Shown: positions 1-10,152 of the stretch, piece by piece
How positions within the stretch are numbered: position 1 is the first letter of the stretch
Layout: each line of letters opens with the position of its first letter
Assembly: GCA_903877935.1 (NCBI GenBank)
Contig: CAIRGA010000146.1
Location: forward strand, 1 to 46,434
From: an uncultured Hyphomicrobiales bacterium
GTDB taxonomy: Bacteria > Pseudomonadota > Alphaproteobacteria > Rhizobiales > Beijerinckiaceae
Length of the DNA stretch: 46,434 nucleotides
Reading direction: 5' to 3'
The notes under the pieces: generated by a model
Told to the model about the DNA's origin: nothing
The model's input: only the letters and a program-made list of their open reading frames with translations
The model's database searches: none
Made by a program: the position numbers and the translations under genes

Positions 1-397
1 CCTCGCTGTGCACAACCTTTGTTGGATAGGATGAGTCATTCATTTTAAAAGATCCTGTTTAAGTGGGCCCAAGCTTGGATGAAACCTAGCAGAGATCGGG
101 CCGGAAATACAGTTGAACCGCACCCTTCGTTAGAATTCCGAATTTATCGTAGCAAAAGCACTCGCCAATGAGTGACGCTTCAAAGGGACTAATTTAAAAT
201 GATGTCATGAGTTGAAATTCTTTTTTTGTTATTATATACTTTGAAAGTTGAGTGTTCGTTTATCTTTTAATCTGTTCTGTTTTTGTTTTTATTGCCTAAA
301 TTATTTTTTAAAGTGCCAAATAGCATTTTATTTAAATCAACTTTACGGCATTAATTGAATAAAATCTTGCCTTTAACCCGTTCAATCAATTTTAAAA

Positions 398-835
398 ATG
401 GATCATTGTTCCATGAGTGTTCAAACGTCATCGACTGCGATCATCGAGCTCACCGCCGATATTGTTTCCGCCTATGTCAGCCACAATATTGTAAGCCCCT
501 CGGAGCTTCCAAACCTTATTCATGATGTTTACGACGCACTGATTTATTTTAGACCCGCCGAGAGCTATGTGGAGGTAACCGAACCGGTGAAGCCTGCCGT
601 TTCGGTCAAAAAATCAATAACGCCCGATTTCCTGATCTGCCTCGAAGATGGCAAGAAATTTAAATCGTTGAAACGGCATTTGCGCTCGCAATATGGCATG
701 TCACCGGACGATTACCGCGAAAAATGGGGACTTCCGCACGATTACCCGATGGTTGCGCCCAATTATGCCACCGCTCGTTCGGCCTTGGCCAAAGAAATGG
801 GTCTCGGTCAAAGCCGCCGCACGGCGCGTAAATAA
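398..835 (+). CDS. mucR: MucR/Ros-family zinc-finger transcriptional regulator
   Basis: 145 aa ORF containing PDFLICLEDGKKFKSLKRHLRSQYGMSPDDYREKWGLPHDYPMVAPNYATARSALAKEMGLG, the MucR/Ros signature; terminator-like hairpin follows. Confidence 0.93.
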   Translation: MDHCSMSVQTSSTAIIELTADIVSAYVSHNIVSPSELPNLIHDVYDALIYFRPAESYVEVTEPVKPAVSVKKSITPDFLICLEDGKKFKSLKRHLRSQYGMSPDDYREKWGLPHDYPMVAPNYATARSALAKEMGLGQSRRTARK

Positions 836-857
836 CCCACCCATAACCGCAAAGACG

Positions 858-884
858 AAGGAGGCATGCCTTTTGCCTCCTTTT
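858..884 (+). terminator. Rho-independent terminator after mucR
   Basis: AAGGAGGC-(atgcctttt)-GCCTCCTT followed by T-rich tract. Confidence 0.7.
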
Positions 885-1008
885 CTTCGCTTCGTCGATG
901 ATTTGACGCATTGTTGTTTTGACGGAAACTGCCTAAATAGCATTCATCCGGAAGGGCCTCGGCCTGACCGTCTTTTCCAACCGATGAACAGAACCTAGGG
1001 AGACCGCC

Positions 1009-1605
1009 ATGTTCAGCCTTCCCGAACTACCTTACGCCTATGATGCGCTTCAGCCTTATATGTCGAAGGAAACCCTCGAATATCATCACGACAAGCATCA
1101 CCTTGCTTACGTGAACAACGGCAATAATCTGGTCAAGGGTACCGAATTCGAGGGCAAGTCGCTCGAAGAAATCGTTGTCGGCTCCCATGGCAAAAATGCG
1201 CCCCTCTTCAACAATGCGGGCCAGCATTACAACCACATGCATTTCTGGCATTGGATGAAGCCCAATGGTGGCGGCGCCATTCCAGGCAAGATCGAAAAAG
1301 CCATCGTCTCGGACATCGGCTCGGTCGACAAGTTCAAGGAAGATTTCATCGCTGCCGGCACGACCCAGTTCGGCTCCGGCTGGGCATGGCTCGCGGTGAA
1401 GGACGGCAAGCTCGTCGTCGCCAAGACGCCAAATGGTGAGAGCCCGCTCGTCATGGGCGCGAAGCCGATCCTCGGCGTCGACGTTTGGGAGCACTCCTAT
1501 TACATCGATTATCGCAACCGTCGCCCTGACTATCTCAAAGCCTTCGTTGATCACCTGATCAACTGGGATTATGTGCTCGAAATGTACGAAGCAGCGACCA
1601 AGTAA
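1009..1605 (+). CDS. sodB: Superoxide dismutase (Fe/Mn type)
   Basis: 198 aa; FSLPELPYAYDALQPYMSKETLEYHHDKHHLAYVNN and DVWEHSYYIDYRNRRPDYLKAF motifs. Confidence 0.96.
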   Translation: MFSLPELPYAYDALQPYMSKETLEYHHDKHHLAYVNNGNNLVKGTEFEGKSLEEIVVGSHGKNAPLFNNAGQHYNHMHFWHWMKPNGGGAIPGKIEKAIVSDIGSVDKFKEDFIAAGTTQFGSGWAWLAVKDGKLVVAKTPNGESPLVMGAKPILGVDVWEHSYYIDYRNRRPDYLKAFVDHLINWDYVLEMYEAATK

Positions 1606-1617
1606 TCGACTGAATAA

Positions 1618-1643
1618 AAAAGGGGCCGCAAGGCCCCTTTTCT
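1618..1643 (+). terminator. Rho-independent terminator after sodB
   Basis: AAAAGGGGCC-GCAA-GGCCCCTTTT perfect 10-bp stem with tetraloop. Confidence 0.85.
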
Positions 1644-1661
1644 TTGCGCGATCGGATCAGG

Positions 1662-2795
1662 CTAATAGACTTCACGCAACATAGCGAGATAATCCGCTTC
1701 CTTTGCCGGTCTCGCATTGGTGGCGTGCGTGTGATCAAGCATTGCCGCTTTGGATATTGTTTCCAAAAGAGAATCGGGAACGCCGATTTCTTTTAAGGTA
1801 GCTGGCAATCCAAGTTTTTTACTAAAATCAGCCATGAAAGCCGCGAGATCATCTTTCGCGCCAATCCCGACCGCCTGTTTTAATCTTGGATAGGTCGAAT
1901 TGCCCCCAACCGCCTCGTTAAAGCGCAACACCGGCGGCAGAAGGATCGCGTTAAGCGTTCCATGGTGCAACCGTAATTCTCTATATCCACCAAGGGGATG
2001 GGAGAGGGCATGCACCGCACCAAGCCCCTTTTGGAACGCCAAAGCGCCCTCCATCGCGGCAATCATCATCTCGCGTCGAGCGGGTAAATTCTTAGGATTT
2101 TCAACCACTTGCGGCAAAGCCACCATCGCCCGCTCCAACCCATCAATCGCAATTGCCGCCGCCACCGGATTATCAACAGGCGAAATAAAGCATTCAATAC
2201 AATGACTTATAGCATCCATGCCGGTCGCAGCGGTGAGCATAGGCGGCAAGCCGAGCGTCAATTCCGGGTCACAAATCGCCCGTTTCGGGATCAAAAACGG
2301 CGATAAAAGCCCCAATTTCCGACCATCCTTAAAACTGATAATCGCCCCTCTTCCAACCTCACTCCCGGTCCCGGCAGTCGTCGGAATCGCCAAAACCGGC
2401 GCTGTTTTAGCCGTAATCTTGGCCATTCCACCGTTAATTACCGCAAAATCAGCCAGATTTCCCTCGTGATGGGCCAAGACGGCAACGGCCTTCGCCAAAT
2501 CCATCGCCGAGCCACCGCCCAAGGCAATCATCCCGTCACATTTTTCCGCCCGATACACTAAAAGCGCCTCAAAAGCCGCTTCTTCGGTCGGGTTGGCCGG
2601 AGTTTCATCAAAAATCGGGGTCTTTTGATCAATTCCGCCGTCTTTTAGGACATGCTCCAACACGCCCGCAGCCACGATCCCGCGATCGGTGATGATCAAA
2701 GGCCTGTCAATGCCCGCCGCCCTCAAATCCTCGGCCAAAAAACGTCGCGCACCTGAATCCAAGCGAATTGTGGTCAAATAGGATATCAAAGCCAC
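1662..2795 (-). CDS. Iron-containing alcohol dehydrogenase
   Basis: 377 aa; GGGSAMDLAKAVAVL, IPTTAGTGSEVGRGAII, GLGAVHALSHPLGGYRELRLHHGTLNAILLPPVLRFN typical of group III Fe-ADH. Confidence 0.9.
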   Translation of the reverse strand: MALISYLTTIRLDSGARRFLAEDLRAAGIDRPLIITDRGIVAAGVLEHVLKDGGIDQKTPIFDETPANPTEEAAFEALLVYRAEKCDGMIALGGGSAMDLAKAVAVLAHHEGNLADFAVINGGMAKITAKTAPVLAIPTTAGTGSEVGRGAIISFKDGRKLGLLSPFLIPKRAICDPELTLGLPPMLTAATGMDAISHCIECFISPVDNPVAAAIAIDGLERAMVALPQVVENPKNLPARREMMIAAMEGALAFQKGLGAVHALSHPLGGYRELRLHHGTLNAILLPPVLRFNEAVGGNSTYPRLKQAVGIGAKDDLAAFMADFSKKLGLPATLKEIGVPDSLLETISKAAMLDHTHATNARPAKEADYLAMLREVY

Positions 2796-2994
2796 GTTAT
2801 TCCTCCCATTTTTGGCATTTTCGACGCATTTTACACGCCCGTCGCGCCACCCTTTAAACCCGATGTGATCTTATTCGTGTCCGCCTGACAAGTCTTTGAA
2901 AGCGCATTCAGAAAAGATTGTCAGCGCCCCATATTTGGTTTAATGACCCGCTTGCGTCACATCGACACCCTTGGAGGCGTTGACGCACCCAACC

Positions 2995-3032
2995 GGCCGT
3001 CGGATCGGCTCGATCCAGGCGGCTTCTTTTTT
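2995..3032 (+). promoter_or_regulatory. Terminator-like hairpin in the rplY 5' leader (candidate attenuator)
   Basis: GGCCG-tc-GGATCG-gct-CGATCC-agg-CGGCT followed by TTCTTTTTT, then GAAGGA (SD) and ATG at 3041. Confidence 0.45.
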
Positions 3033-3040
3033 GAAGGAAT

Positions 3041-3688
3041 ATGATCATGTCCAATGCTGCAAAGCAGATTGATGCGGCGGTCCGCGCGTCGAACGGCAAG
3101 GGGGCCGCTCGTGCAGTTCGTCGTGAAGGCCGCGTCCCGGCCGTTATCTATGGCGGTGGCGCTGAGCCAACCTCCATTTCGCTCGATTTCAACGCGACCA
3201 AGAAGTTGATTTTCGCTGGCCACTTTCTTACGACCGTTTTCGAGGTCAATGTGGACGGCAAGAAGATCCGCGTCATTCCGCGCGATTATCAACTCGACCC
3301 AATTCGCGACCAACCGCTCCACGTGGATTTTCTTCGCCTGACGGCAGGCCAGAAGATTAAGGTCGAAGTTCCTGTTCACGTGATTAATCAATTGGCATCA
3401 CCAGGCATTAAGCGCGGTGGCGCTGTAAACCTCGTGCAGCACTCGATTGAAATGATGGTACCGCCAGACGCAATTCCCGACGGCGTGAATGTTGATTTGA
3501 CCGGCGTTGAAATCGGCAAGTCGATCCATGTCTCCATGATCAAGTTGCCAGAAAACTGCACGGCCGTTGATAAGTCGGATTTCACGATCCTGACGATCGT
3601 CGCAACCGGCGGCATGAAGGACGAGCCAGCTGGCGACGCGGCAGCCCCTGCTGCTGCTGCAGCAAAAGCGGCTCCTGCCAAGAAGTAA
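3041..3688 (+). CDS. rplY: 50S ribosomal protein L25/general stress protein Ctc
   Basis: 215 aa; GKGAARAVRREGRVPAVIYGGGAEPTSISLDF and the C-terminal TL5 domain; followed by pth as in many alphaproteobacteria. Confidence 0.95.
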   Translation: MIMSNAAKQIDAAVRASNGKGAARAVRREGRVPAVIYGGGAEPTSISLDFNATKKLIFAGHFLTTVFEVNVDGKKIRVIPRDYQLDPIRDQPLHVDFLRLTAGQKIKVEVPVHVINQLASPGIKRGGAVNLVQHSIEMMVPPDAIPDGVNVDLTGVEIGKSIHVSMIKLPENCTAVDKSDFTILTIVATGGMKDEPAGDAAAPAAAAAKAAPAKK

Positions 3689-3713
3689 TCAGCGGCTAGC
3701 CGCATCGATTAGG

Positions 3714-3744
3714 CGCGCCGCGGGTCTCTCGCGGCGCGTTTTTT
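3714..3744 (+). terminator. Rho-independent terminator after rplY
   Basis: CGCGCCGCG-GGTCTCT-CGCGGCGCG then TTTTTT. Confidence 0.85.
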
Positions 3745-3776
3745 ATGATCATTGCAACGCATGATAAGAAGCTCCA

Positions 3777-4373
3777 ATGCTCCTCTTTGTAGGTCTCGGC
3801 AATCCCGGCTCACGCTATGTCGGCAATCGCCATAATATCGGCTTCATGGCGGTCGAGGAAATCGCGCGCCTTTATAAAGCTGCACCTTGGCGAAGGCGCT
3901 TTCAAGGCGCTGTGACCGAGGTAACAATTGGTTCGGAAAAAACGCTGCTCTTGTTGCCCGAGACCTTCATGAATGAATCCGGCCGTGCCGTTCAAGAAGC
4001 CATGCAGTTTTATAAAATTGCACTTAAAGATATTATCGTCTTCCACGACGAACTCGATCTGCCGCGCACTAAAATGCGCGTGAAGTTAGGTGGAGGCAAT
4101 GCTGGCCATAATGGCCTTCGTTCTATCACCGCCCAATGTGGCAATGAATATCGCCGCGTTCGGCTCGGCATCGGCCATCCGGGGCACAAAGATGCCGTTC
4201 ATGGATTCGTCTTGAGCGATTTTTCTAAAGGCGACCGCGAATGGGTCTCGGACCTTTGCCGCGCGGTTGCTGATAACGCTCCACTGCTAACGTCGAGCCA
4301 AGATTCAAGCTTTCAAAGCAAAGTACATCTGCAGATGGAAGCACGGGGATGGGGCGAGGAGAAGGAACAATAG
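3777..4373 (+). CDS. pth: Peptidyl-tRNA hydrolase
   Basis: [59 protein letters not shown]. Confidence 0.96.
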   Translation: MLLFVGLGNPGSRYVGNRHNIGFMAVEEIARLYKAAPWRRRFQGAVTEVTIGSEKTLLLLPETFMNESGRAVQEAMQFYKIALKDIIVFHDELDLPRTKMRVKLGGGNAGHNGLRSITAQCGNEYRRVRLGIGHPGHKDAVHGFVLSDFSKGDREWVSDLCRAVADNAPLLTSSQDSSFQSKVHLQMEARGWGEEKEQ

Positions 4374-4449
4374 TCGTCCTCCTTGCCTTTTGTCTCATTT
4401 CCCGACACAACCACGCTCAATCATTTCATCACACGGGTTTTAAATCACC

Positions 4450-5547
4450 ATGGGTTTCAAATGCGGCATCGTCGGACTGCCTAATGTCGGCAAATCGACC
4501 CTCTTCAACGCACTCACGCAGACAGCGGCGGCACAGGCGGCGAATTATCCGTTTTGTACCATTGAGCCGAACGTCGGCGACGTTGCCGTTCCTGACCCGC
4601 GTATTGAGGCGCTGGCGGCCATTGCGGGCTCAAAAGAAATAATTCCTACCCGCATCACCTTCGTCGACATTGCCGGTATCGTACGCGGGGCGTCGAAGGG
4701 CGAAGGTCTTGGCAATCAGTTCCTCGCCAACATCCGAGAGGTCGATGCCATTGCCCATGTTGTGCGCTGTTTTGAAGATGGCGACATCACCCATGTTGAA
4801 GGTAAGATTGATCCGCTGGCTGATATTGAAACGATTGAAACCGAGTTGATGCTTGCCGATCTCGATAGTCTCGAGAAGCGCATCGTTCCGCTTGAGAAAA
4901 AGGCCAAGAGCGGTGACAAAGACGCGAAAGAACAGGTCGACATTATGTCGCGTTGTTTGGCTCTCTTGCGCGAAGGCCGCCCTGCCCGCTTGGTCGAGCG
5001 CTCGACGGAAGAAGAACGCACTTTCCGCATGTTAACACTACTGACCGCCAAACCAGTGCTGTATGTTTGCAATGTCGAAGAAGCCTCCGCACATGATGGT
5101 AACGCCTTCTCGGCCCGCGTGATGGACTACGCCAAAAAAGAAGGCGCAAAAGCCGTCGTCGTGTCCGCACAAATCGAGAGTGAAATTGCGGTGATGGAAG
5201 CCGTTGACCAGAAAGATTATCTCGACGCTGTTGGCCTTGATGAGCCCGGCCTTAACCGCGTAATACGTGCCGGGTACGAACTCTTGGATCTCGTGACTTA
5301 TTTCACCGTCGGCCCGAAAGAAGCACGCGCCTGGACGATTTCAAAAGGTACAAAAGGCCCAGCAGCTGCAGGTGTTATCCATACGGATTTCGAAAAGGGC
5401 TATATCCGCGCTGAAACCATCGCTTACGACGACTACATCGCCAACAAAGGCGAAGCCGGCGCGCGCGACGCGGGCAAGTTCCGCTTAGAAGGAAAAGAAT
5501 ATGTCGTCGCTGATGGCGATGTATTGCATTTCCGTTTTGCCAATTAA
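4450..5547 (+). CDS. ychF: Redox-regulated ATPase YchF (Obg-like)
   Basis: GFKCGIVGLPNVGKSTLFNALTQTAAAQAANYPFCTIEPNVG; C-terminal TGS domain. Confidence 0.97.
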   Translation: MGFKCGIVGLPNVGKSTLFNALTQTAAAQAANYPFCTIEPNVGDVAVPDPRIEALAAIAGSKEIIPTRITFVDIAGIVRGASKGEGLGNQFLANIREVDAIAHVVRCFEDGDITHVEGKIDPLADIETIETELMLADLDSLEKRIVPLEKKAKSGDKDAKEQVDIMSRCLALLREGRPARLVERSTEEERTFRMLTLLTAKPVLYVCNVEEASAHDGNAFSARVMDYAKKEGAKAVVVSAQIESEIAVMEAVDQKDYLDAVGLDEPGLNRVIRAGYELLDLVTYFTVGPKEARAWTISKGTKGPAAAGVIHTDFEKGYIRAETIAYDDYIANKGEAGARDAGKFRLEGKEYVVADGDVLHFRFAN

Positions 5548-6308
5548 GGCATCAGCTGCCCGCCATTAACTTCAATAACCTGCCCGGTAACATAACCGGA
5601 CAGGCTGTCGGAGGCGAGATAGAGAAACGTTCCCGCGCACTCTTCGGCCACTCCTAAACGTCCCATCGGGATCGATTGCCGCATCGCTTCAATCTGTTGT
5701 GCATTGGAATAGCGTTCATGAAACGGAGTCGCAATCGTGCCCGGAGACACGGCATTCACGCGGATGCGGGAGCTGATCAATTCTTTCGCCATGCCTTTTG
5801 TGAAGGCTGAAACAAACGCCTTTGTGGAAGCGTAAAGTACAGCACCACCACCGCCGCCGTTACGTGCGGCTATCGATGAAACATTGATTATATTGCCCGA
5901 GCCTTGCGCTTTCATGATGTCAGCAGCGGCTTGCATGAATTTAATCACCGAACGAATATTTAAATCCAACACGCGATCATAATGATCATCGGTAATTTCA
6001 GCGAGCATTTTGCGCCCCAGCATCCCACCCGCATTATTAATCAAAATATCAAGGCGACCAAACTGCTTGATCGTATCGGCCACAACCCGTGCAGGCACTG
6101 CTTTATCGATCACGTCACCATGACATAGCGCTGCTTCACCACCCGCTGATGCGATATCAGCCGCAACGGCTTCGGCTTCGGCCTTTGATGCATTGTAATG
6201 CACCATCACGTTAGCACCATTTGCGGCAAATGCTTTGGCTGCAGCGGCACCAATACCGGTAGAGCCACCCGTTACGAGCACGACTTTATTGTGAAGGTCC
6301 ACAATCAT
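5544..6308 (-). CDS. SDR-family oxidoreductase
   Basis: VTGGSTGIGAAAAKAFAANGANV; NNAGG; YASTKAF; 254 aa. Confidence 0.93.
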   Translation of the reverse strand: MIVDLHNKVVLVTGGSTGIGAAAAKAFAANGANVMVHYNASKAEAEAVAADIASAGGEAALCHGDVIDKAVPARVVADTIKQFGRLDILINNAGGMLGRKMLAEITDDHYDRVLDLNIRSVIKFMQAAADIMKAQGSGNIINVSSIAARNGGGGGAVLYASTKAFVSAFTKGMAKELISSRIRVNAVSPGTIATPFHERYSNAQQIEAMRQSIPMGRLGVAEECAGTFLYLASDSLSGYVTGQVIEVNGGQLMP

Positions 6309-6343
6309 ACGCTTTACTTTCTCATCACATGAAACGCTGTGAA

Positions 6344-6889
6344 TTAATGCCCGTCAAAGGCAATTAATGTTCTAACCGGTACGCCAAGTGCCTCTAATTT
6401 CGCTCGTCCGCCGAGCTCTGGTAAATCAATCACAAAACAGGCGGCTACCACTTCCGCACCCATCTTCTGTAAAAGCTTCGTCGCACCTTCGGCCGTTCCA
6501 CCCGTCGCTATTAGGTCATCAATCAAGATGACCTTTTCACCGGGCTTCACCGCGTCAGTGTGAACTTCCATTTCATCGACGCCATATTCAAGCGAATAGG
6601 CAATCGAAACGGTTGTGTGCGGAAGTTTGCCCTTCTTACGGATGGGAATAAATCCTGCGGAAAGCTGATGTGCAACCGCGCCACCTAAAATAAATCCACG
6701 CGCTTCCATACCGGCTACTTGATCGATTTTACTACCCGCAAAGGGCTGTACCAACTCATCAATGGCACGACGAAACGCCCGGGCATTACCGAGCAAAGTG
6801 GTAATGTCCCGAAACATGATGCCGGGCTTTGGATAATCCGGAATAGAGCGGATCGAGTCACGCAGGAAATTCGTCGTCGATTGTGTCAT
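6344..6889 (-). CDS. apt: Adenine phosphoribosyltransferase
   Basis: [47 protein letters not shown] motif. Confidence 0.95.
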   Translation of the reverse strand: MTQSTTNFLRDSIRSIPDYPKPGIMFRDITTLLGNARAFRRAIDELVQPFAGSKIDQVAGMEARGFILGGAVAHQLSAGFIPIRKKGKLPHTTVSIAYSLEYGVDEMEVHTDAVKPGEKVILIDDLIATGGTAEGATKLLQKMGAEVVAACFVIDLPELGGRAKLEALGVPVRTLIAFDGH

Positions 6890-6940
6890 TAATCTTATCC
6901 ATCTCTTTTATCCGCACGCTAGCACAGCCTTGCGGATCAA

Positions 6941-7816
6941 TCACGCGTTCAAAACCCGGCCGGCCACGGCATCAAGCTTGGCCAATAATGCAGGATCGCG
7001 CGCTTGTGGCGTGGTCATAATGGCAAACTCCAGCGCTTTGTGCGAGCCCACGGGGCATTCTTCCCGCATAATGGCAAAATCCTTTGCCAGACGTGCCACC
7101 AATCGTCGCGCCTTCTCCGTATTGCCATGCATGACTTGGATAACCGATTGCACATCCACCACGTCATGATCGGGATGCCAGCAATCAAAATCTGTGACCA
7201 TCGCAATTGTCGCATAGGTGATTTCGGCCTCACGCGCCAATTTGGCTTCCGGCATCGCCGTCATACCAATCACCGAACAACCTGCTGCCTTATAGGCAAG
7301 ACTCTCGGCGAGGCTTGAGAATTGCGGCCCCTCCATGCACAAATAGGTACCACCCTTTATAGCCGTGATATTCTCGATCTCCGCCGCCATGCCAATTCGT
7401 TCAACCAAACGCGGGCCTACCGGATGCGCCATCGACACGTGGGCAACGCACCCTTTGCCAAAAAAGCTTGATTCTCTCTTATGCGTTCGATCGATATATT
7501 GATCGACAAGCACAAAGGTGCCAGGCGGCAATTCCTGTTTGAAGGAACCGCAGGCGGAAAGCGAAATAAGATCGGTTACGCCCGCGCGTTTCATCGCATC
7601 GATATTCGCACGATAATTGATATCAGACGGTGAGAAGCGATGCCCACGCCCGTGACGCGGTAAAAATACAACTTCGATCGAGCCAATCGTACCCGAACGC
7701 AAAACGTCTGATGTTTCGCCCCACGGACTGGTAATGCTCAATTCGTGTAAATTCTCGATCCCCGGCAGGTCATAAACCCCCGAGCCTCCGATGATACCTA
7801 GCTTGGATTGGGACAT
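6941..7816 (-). CDS. mtnP: S-methyl-5'-thioadenosine phosphorylase
   Basis: KLGIIGGSGVYDLPGIENL; MEGPQFSSLAESLAYKAAGCSVIGMTAMPEAKLAREAEI. Confidence 0.95.
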   Translation of the reverse strand: MSQSKLGIIGGSGVYDLPGIENLHELSITSPWGETSDVLRSGTIGSIEVVFLPRHGRGHRFSPSDINYRANIDAMKRAGVTDLISLSACGSFKQELPPGTFVLVDQYIDRTHKRESSFFGKGCVAHVSMAHPVGPRLVERIGMAAEIENITAIKGGTYLCMEGPQFSSLAESLAYKAAGCSVIGMTAMPEAKLAREAEITYATIAMVTDFDCWHPDHDVVDVQSVIQVMHGNTEKARRLVARLAKDFAIMREECPVGSHKALEFAIMTTPQARDPALLAKLDAVAGRVLNA

Positions 7817-7876
7817 AGATTGACGCTCCGTTAGATGCGCTATTAGGCCTTAAGACAGCGGCATAACGCAACAAGA

Positions 7877-7904
7877 AAAAGGGCTCCGTTTCCGGAGCCC
7901 TTTT
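7877..7904 (-). terminator. Rho-independent terminator after the petABC operon
   Basis: AAAAGGGCTCCG-TTTC-CGGAGCCCTTTT, 12-bp perfect stem in the mtnP/petC spacer; symmetrical, so may act in both directions. Confidence 0.85.
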
Positions 7905-7930
7905 CAATACGTTGCACAATCACAAAAGCT

Positions 7931-8794
7931 TTATGCGTGACCTTCGACATTTGCCCAGATCTTCTTTTTGGTGAAGTAAAGAAGACCGGCAAAGACGAGC
8001 AAGAACACGAGAGCGCGGAACGCGATTTCCTTACGTTGTTCCATGTGAGGCTCAGCGGCCCACATCAAGAACGCGGACACATCTTTGGCATATTGCTGAA
8101 CCGTCTCGGGAGCCTGTGGCTTTCCATCTGCACCCTTGAGATACGTTACAGCGCCATCCTGCAAAGGAGGTGGCATCGCAATGATGTTTCCAGGGAAATA
8201 TTTGTTATAATATTTGCCATCAGGAACGGTTACGCCAGCTGGTGCTTCTTCATAGCCCGGCAAAAGCGACGCGATATAGTCAACGCCCTGCTCTTGGTAT
8301 TGCGTGAAGATATCAAACACAAACCATGGGAAACCCCGTTCATAGGTGCGTGCCTTAGCTATCACCGAGAAGTCTGGTGGTGCGGCGCCGCCATTTGCAG
8401 CTGCCGCGGCTTGCTTATTTGGAAATGGTGCCGGCCAAAAGTCGGCCGCACGAGCCGGGCGCTCGAACATATCACCGGCATCATTTGGCCCGTCCTTGAC
8501 CTTGTATGTCGCAGCAAGTGCCGTCACCTGCTCTTTGGTGAAACCCGGCCCACCCTTTTCCGCCAAAGTGCGGAAGGCAATCTTGTTCAGCGAATGACAG
8601 TTCGAGCAAACCTCGTGGAAGACTTTAAATCCACGTTGAAGCTGAGTTTCATCATAGGTGCCGAAAGGGCCTGAGAACGACCATGTTACACGCGGCGGAA
8701 TTTCGCGTTCGTGGCTCTGGGCGAATGCCGCGCTGCTAGCAAGACCGGCAAGTGCGACTACTGCGATAAGGGTTTTGATCGATTTCATCGTCAT
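7931..8794 (-). CDS. petC: Cytochrome c1 of the bc1 complex
   Basis: MTMKSIKTLIAVVALAGLASSAAFAQ signal peptide; EVCSNCHSLNKIAFR haem site; C-terminal TM anchor. The ORF-track start at 9118 overlaps cyt b; ATG at 8794 is preceded by an SD (AGGA). Confidence 0.94.
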   Translation of the reverse strand: MTMKSIKTLIAVVALAGLASSAAFAQSHEREIPPRVTWSFSGPFGTYDETQLQRGFKVFHEVCSNCHSLNKIAFRTLAEKGGPGFTKEQVTALAATYKVKDGPNDAGDMFERPARAADFWPAPFPNKQAAAAANGGAAPPDFSVIAKARTYERGFPWFVFDIFTQYQEQGVDYIASLLPGYEEAPAGVTVPDGKYYNKYFPGNIIAMPPPLQDGAVTYLKGADGKPQAPETVQQYAKDVSAFLMWAAEPHMEQRKEIAFRALVFLLVFAGLLYFTKKKIWANVEGHA

Positions 8795-8805
8795 ATTTCC
8801 TGATC

Positions 8806-10083
8806 TCAACCTTTGGTGCTCGGCGAAGCTGCCGCGCCCGAAGCCATTGCTGAACCCGAACCACCCTTGCCGAGAACCGAGTCTGCAATCGAAGCAGGCA
8901 AGGATTTTGGCGTCTCGAACAGACCGAGAAGCGGAAGCACGAGGATGTAATAAGCGAAATAATAAACGGTGCAGATGCGCGAGGCGACAACATACATGCC
9001 TTCTGGTGGCTTTGAACCGAGCCAGCCAAGGATCACGGCGTTGATCGCAAAGAGCCAGAAGAAAATCTGGAACACAGGACGATAATTGCCCGAGCGAACC
9101 TTCGACGTATCGAGCCACGGCACGACAACCATGATCGCGATCGAGCCGAACATCGCCAACACACCAAGGAGCTTGTCAGGGATTGCGCGCAAGATCGCGT
9201 AGAACGGCAAGAAGTACCATTCCGGCACGATATGCGATGGCGTGACCGCTGCGTTTGCTTCGATATAGTTATCGGCATGGCCTAAGAAGTTTGGAATGTA
9301 GAAAGCAAACCAGACATAAACCATCAAGAAGCAGGAAAGCGCGAAGGCATCCTTCACCGTGAAGTAAGGATGGAAAGGCAGCATGTCCTTGTCGGTCTTC
9401 TTTTCAATGCCGGTCGGGTTGTTCGAACCCGGAACATGCAAGGCCCAGATATGCAGGACAACAACACCTGCGATCATGAACGGCAGCAAGTAATGCAGCG
9501 AGAAGAACCGGTTCAACGTTGGGTTTGAAACCGAATATCCGCCCCAGAGATAGGACACAATCACTTCACCCACGCCCGGAATGGCTGAGAACAGGTTCGT
9601 GATAACGGTAGCTCCCCAGAAGCTCATCTGGCCCCATGGCAGCACGTAACCCATAAACGCCGTTGCCATCATCAACAGGAAGATGATCACGCCGAGGATC
9701 CAGAGCACTTCGCGTGGCGCCTTATATGAACCGTAGTAAAGCCCGCGGAAGATATGCACATAGACGGCGATGAAGAACATCGACGCGCCGTTGGCGTGGA
9801 GATAACGCAGCATCCAGCCATAATTCACATCGCGCATAATCAATTCGACAGAGTTGAACGCCATGTCGGCGTGCGCTGTGTAATGCATCGCTAGCACCAC
9901 ACCGGTGATGATCTGTGCGACGAGCATAAATGCTAGAATACCGCCAAACGTCCAAAAATAGTTGAGGTTCCGAGGATTAGGAAACACAACAAAGGACGAG
10001 TGAATGAGGCCCATAATCGGCAGGCGGCTTTCGAACCACTTGCCTACGGCGCTCTTGGGTACATAGGTGGAATGTCCGCTCAT
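8806..10083 (-). CDS. petB: Cytochrome b of the bc1 complex
   Basis: 425 aa multi-[53 protein letters not shown]. Confidence 0.96.
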   Translation of the reverse strand: MSGHSTYVPKSAVGKWFESRLPIMGLIHSSFVVFPNPRNLNYFWTFGGILAFMLVAQIITGVVLAMHYTAHADMAFNSVELIMRDVNYGWMLRYLHANGASMFFIAVYVHIFRGLYYGSYKAPREVLWILGVIIFLLMMATAFMGYVLPWGQMSFWGATVITNLFSAIPGVGEVIVSYLWGGYSVSNPTLNRFFSLHYLLPFMIAGVVVLHIWALHVPGSNNPTGIEKKTDKDMLPFHPYFTVKDAFALSCFLMVYVWFAFYIPNFLGHADNYIEANAAVTPSHIVPEWYFLPFYAILRAIPDKLLGVLAMFGSIAIMVVVPWLDTSKVRSGNYRPVFQIFFWLFAINAVILGWLGSKPPEGMYVVASRICTVYYFAYYILVLPLLGLFETPKSLPASIADSVLGKGGSGSAMASGAAASPSTKG

Positions 10084-10152
10084 GGCTTTATCCCTGAATG
10101 CTTGGAGCCGTTAGCTCCTTAAACCGTTTGTAACTGACTGAACCAGAAAGGC

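Noticed and set aside
1027-1554. 175-aa minus-strand ORF
   Set aside because: Antisense to sodB; shadow frame.
6344-7816. apt-mtnP adjacency as a novel pathway
   Set aside because: Adenine released by MtnP is salvaged by Apt, so the pairing is metabolically expected.
7937-8674. 245-aa plus-strand ORF
   Set aside because: Antisense to well-supported petC; translation has no recognisable domain and is Cys/Arg/His-rich as expected of a shadow frame.
8795-9118. N-terminal extension of cytochrome c1 in the ORF track (possible fused or overlapping product)
   Set aside because: Extension overlaps cyt b in another frame and is low-quality sequence; a signal peptide and SD support the start at 8794. 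Cyt b and c1 are separate genes here, not a fused fbcH.
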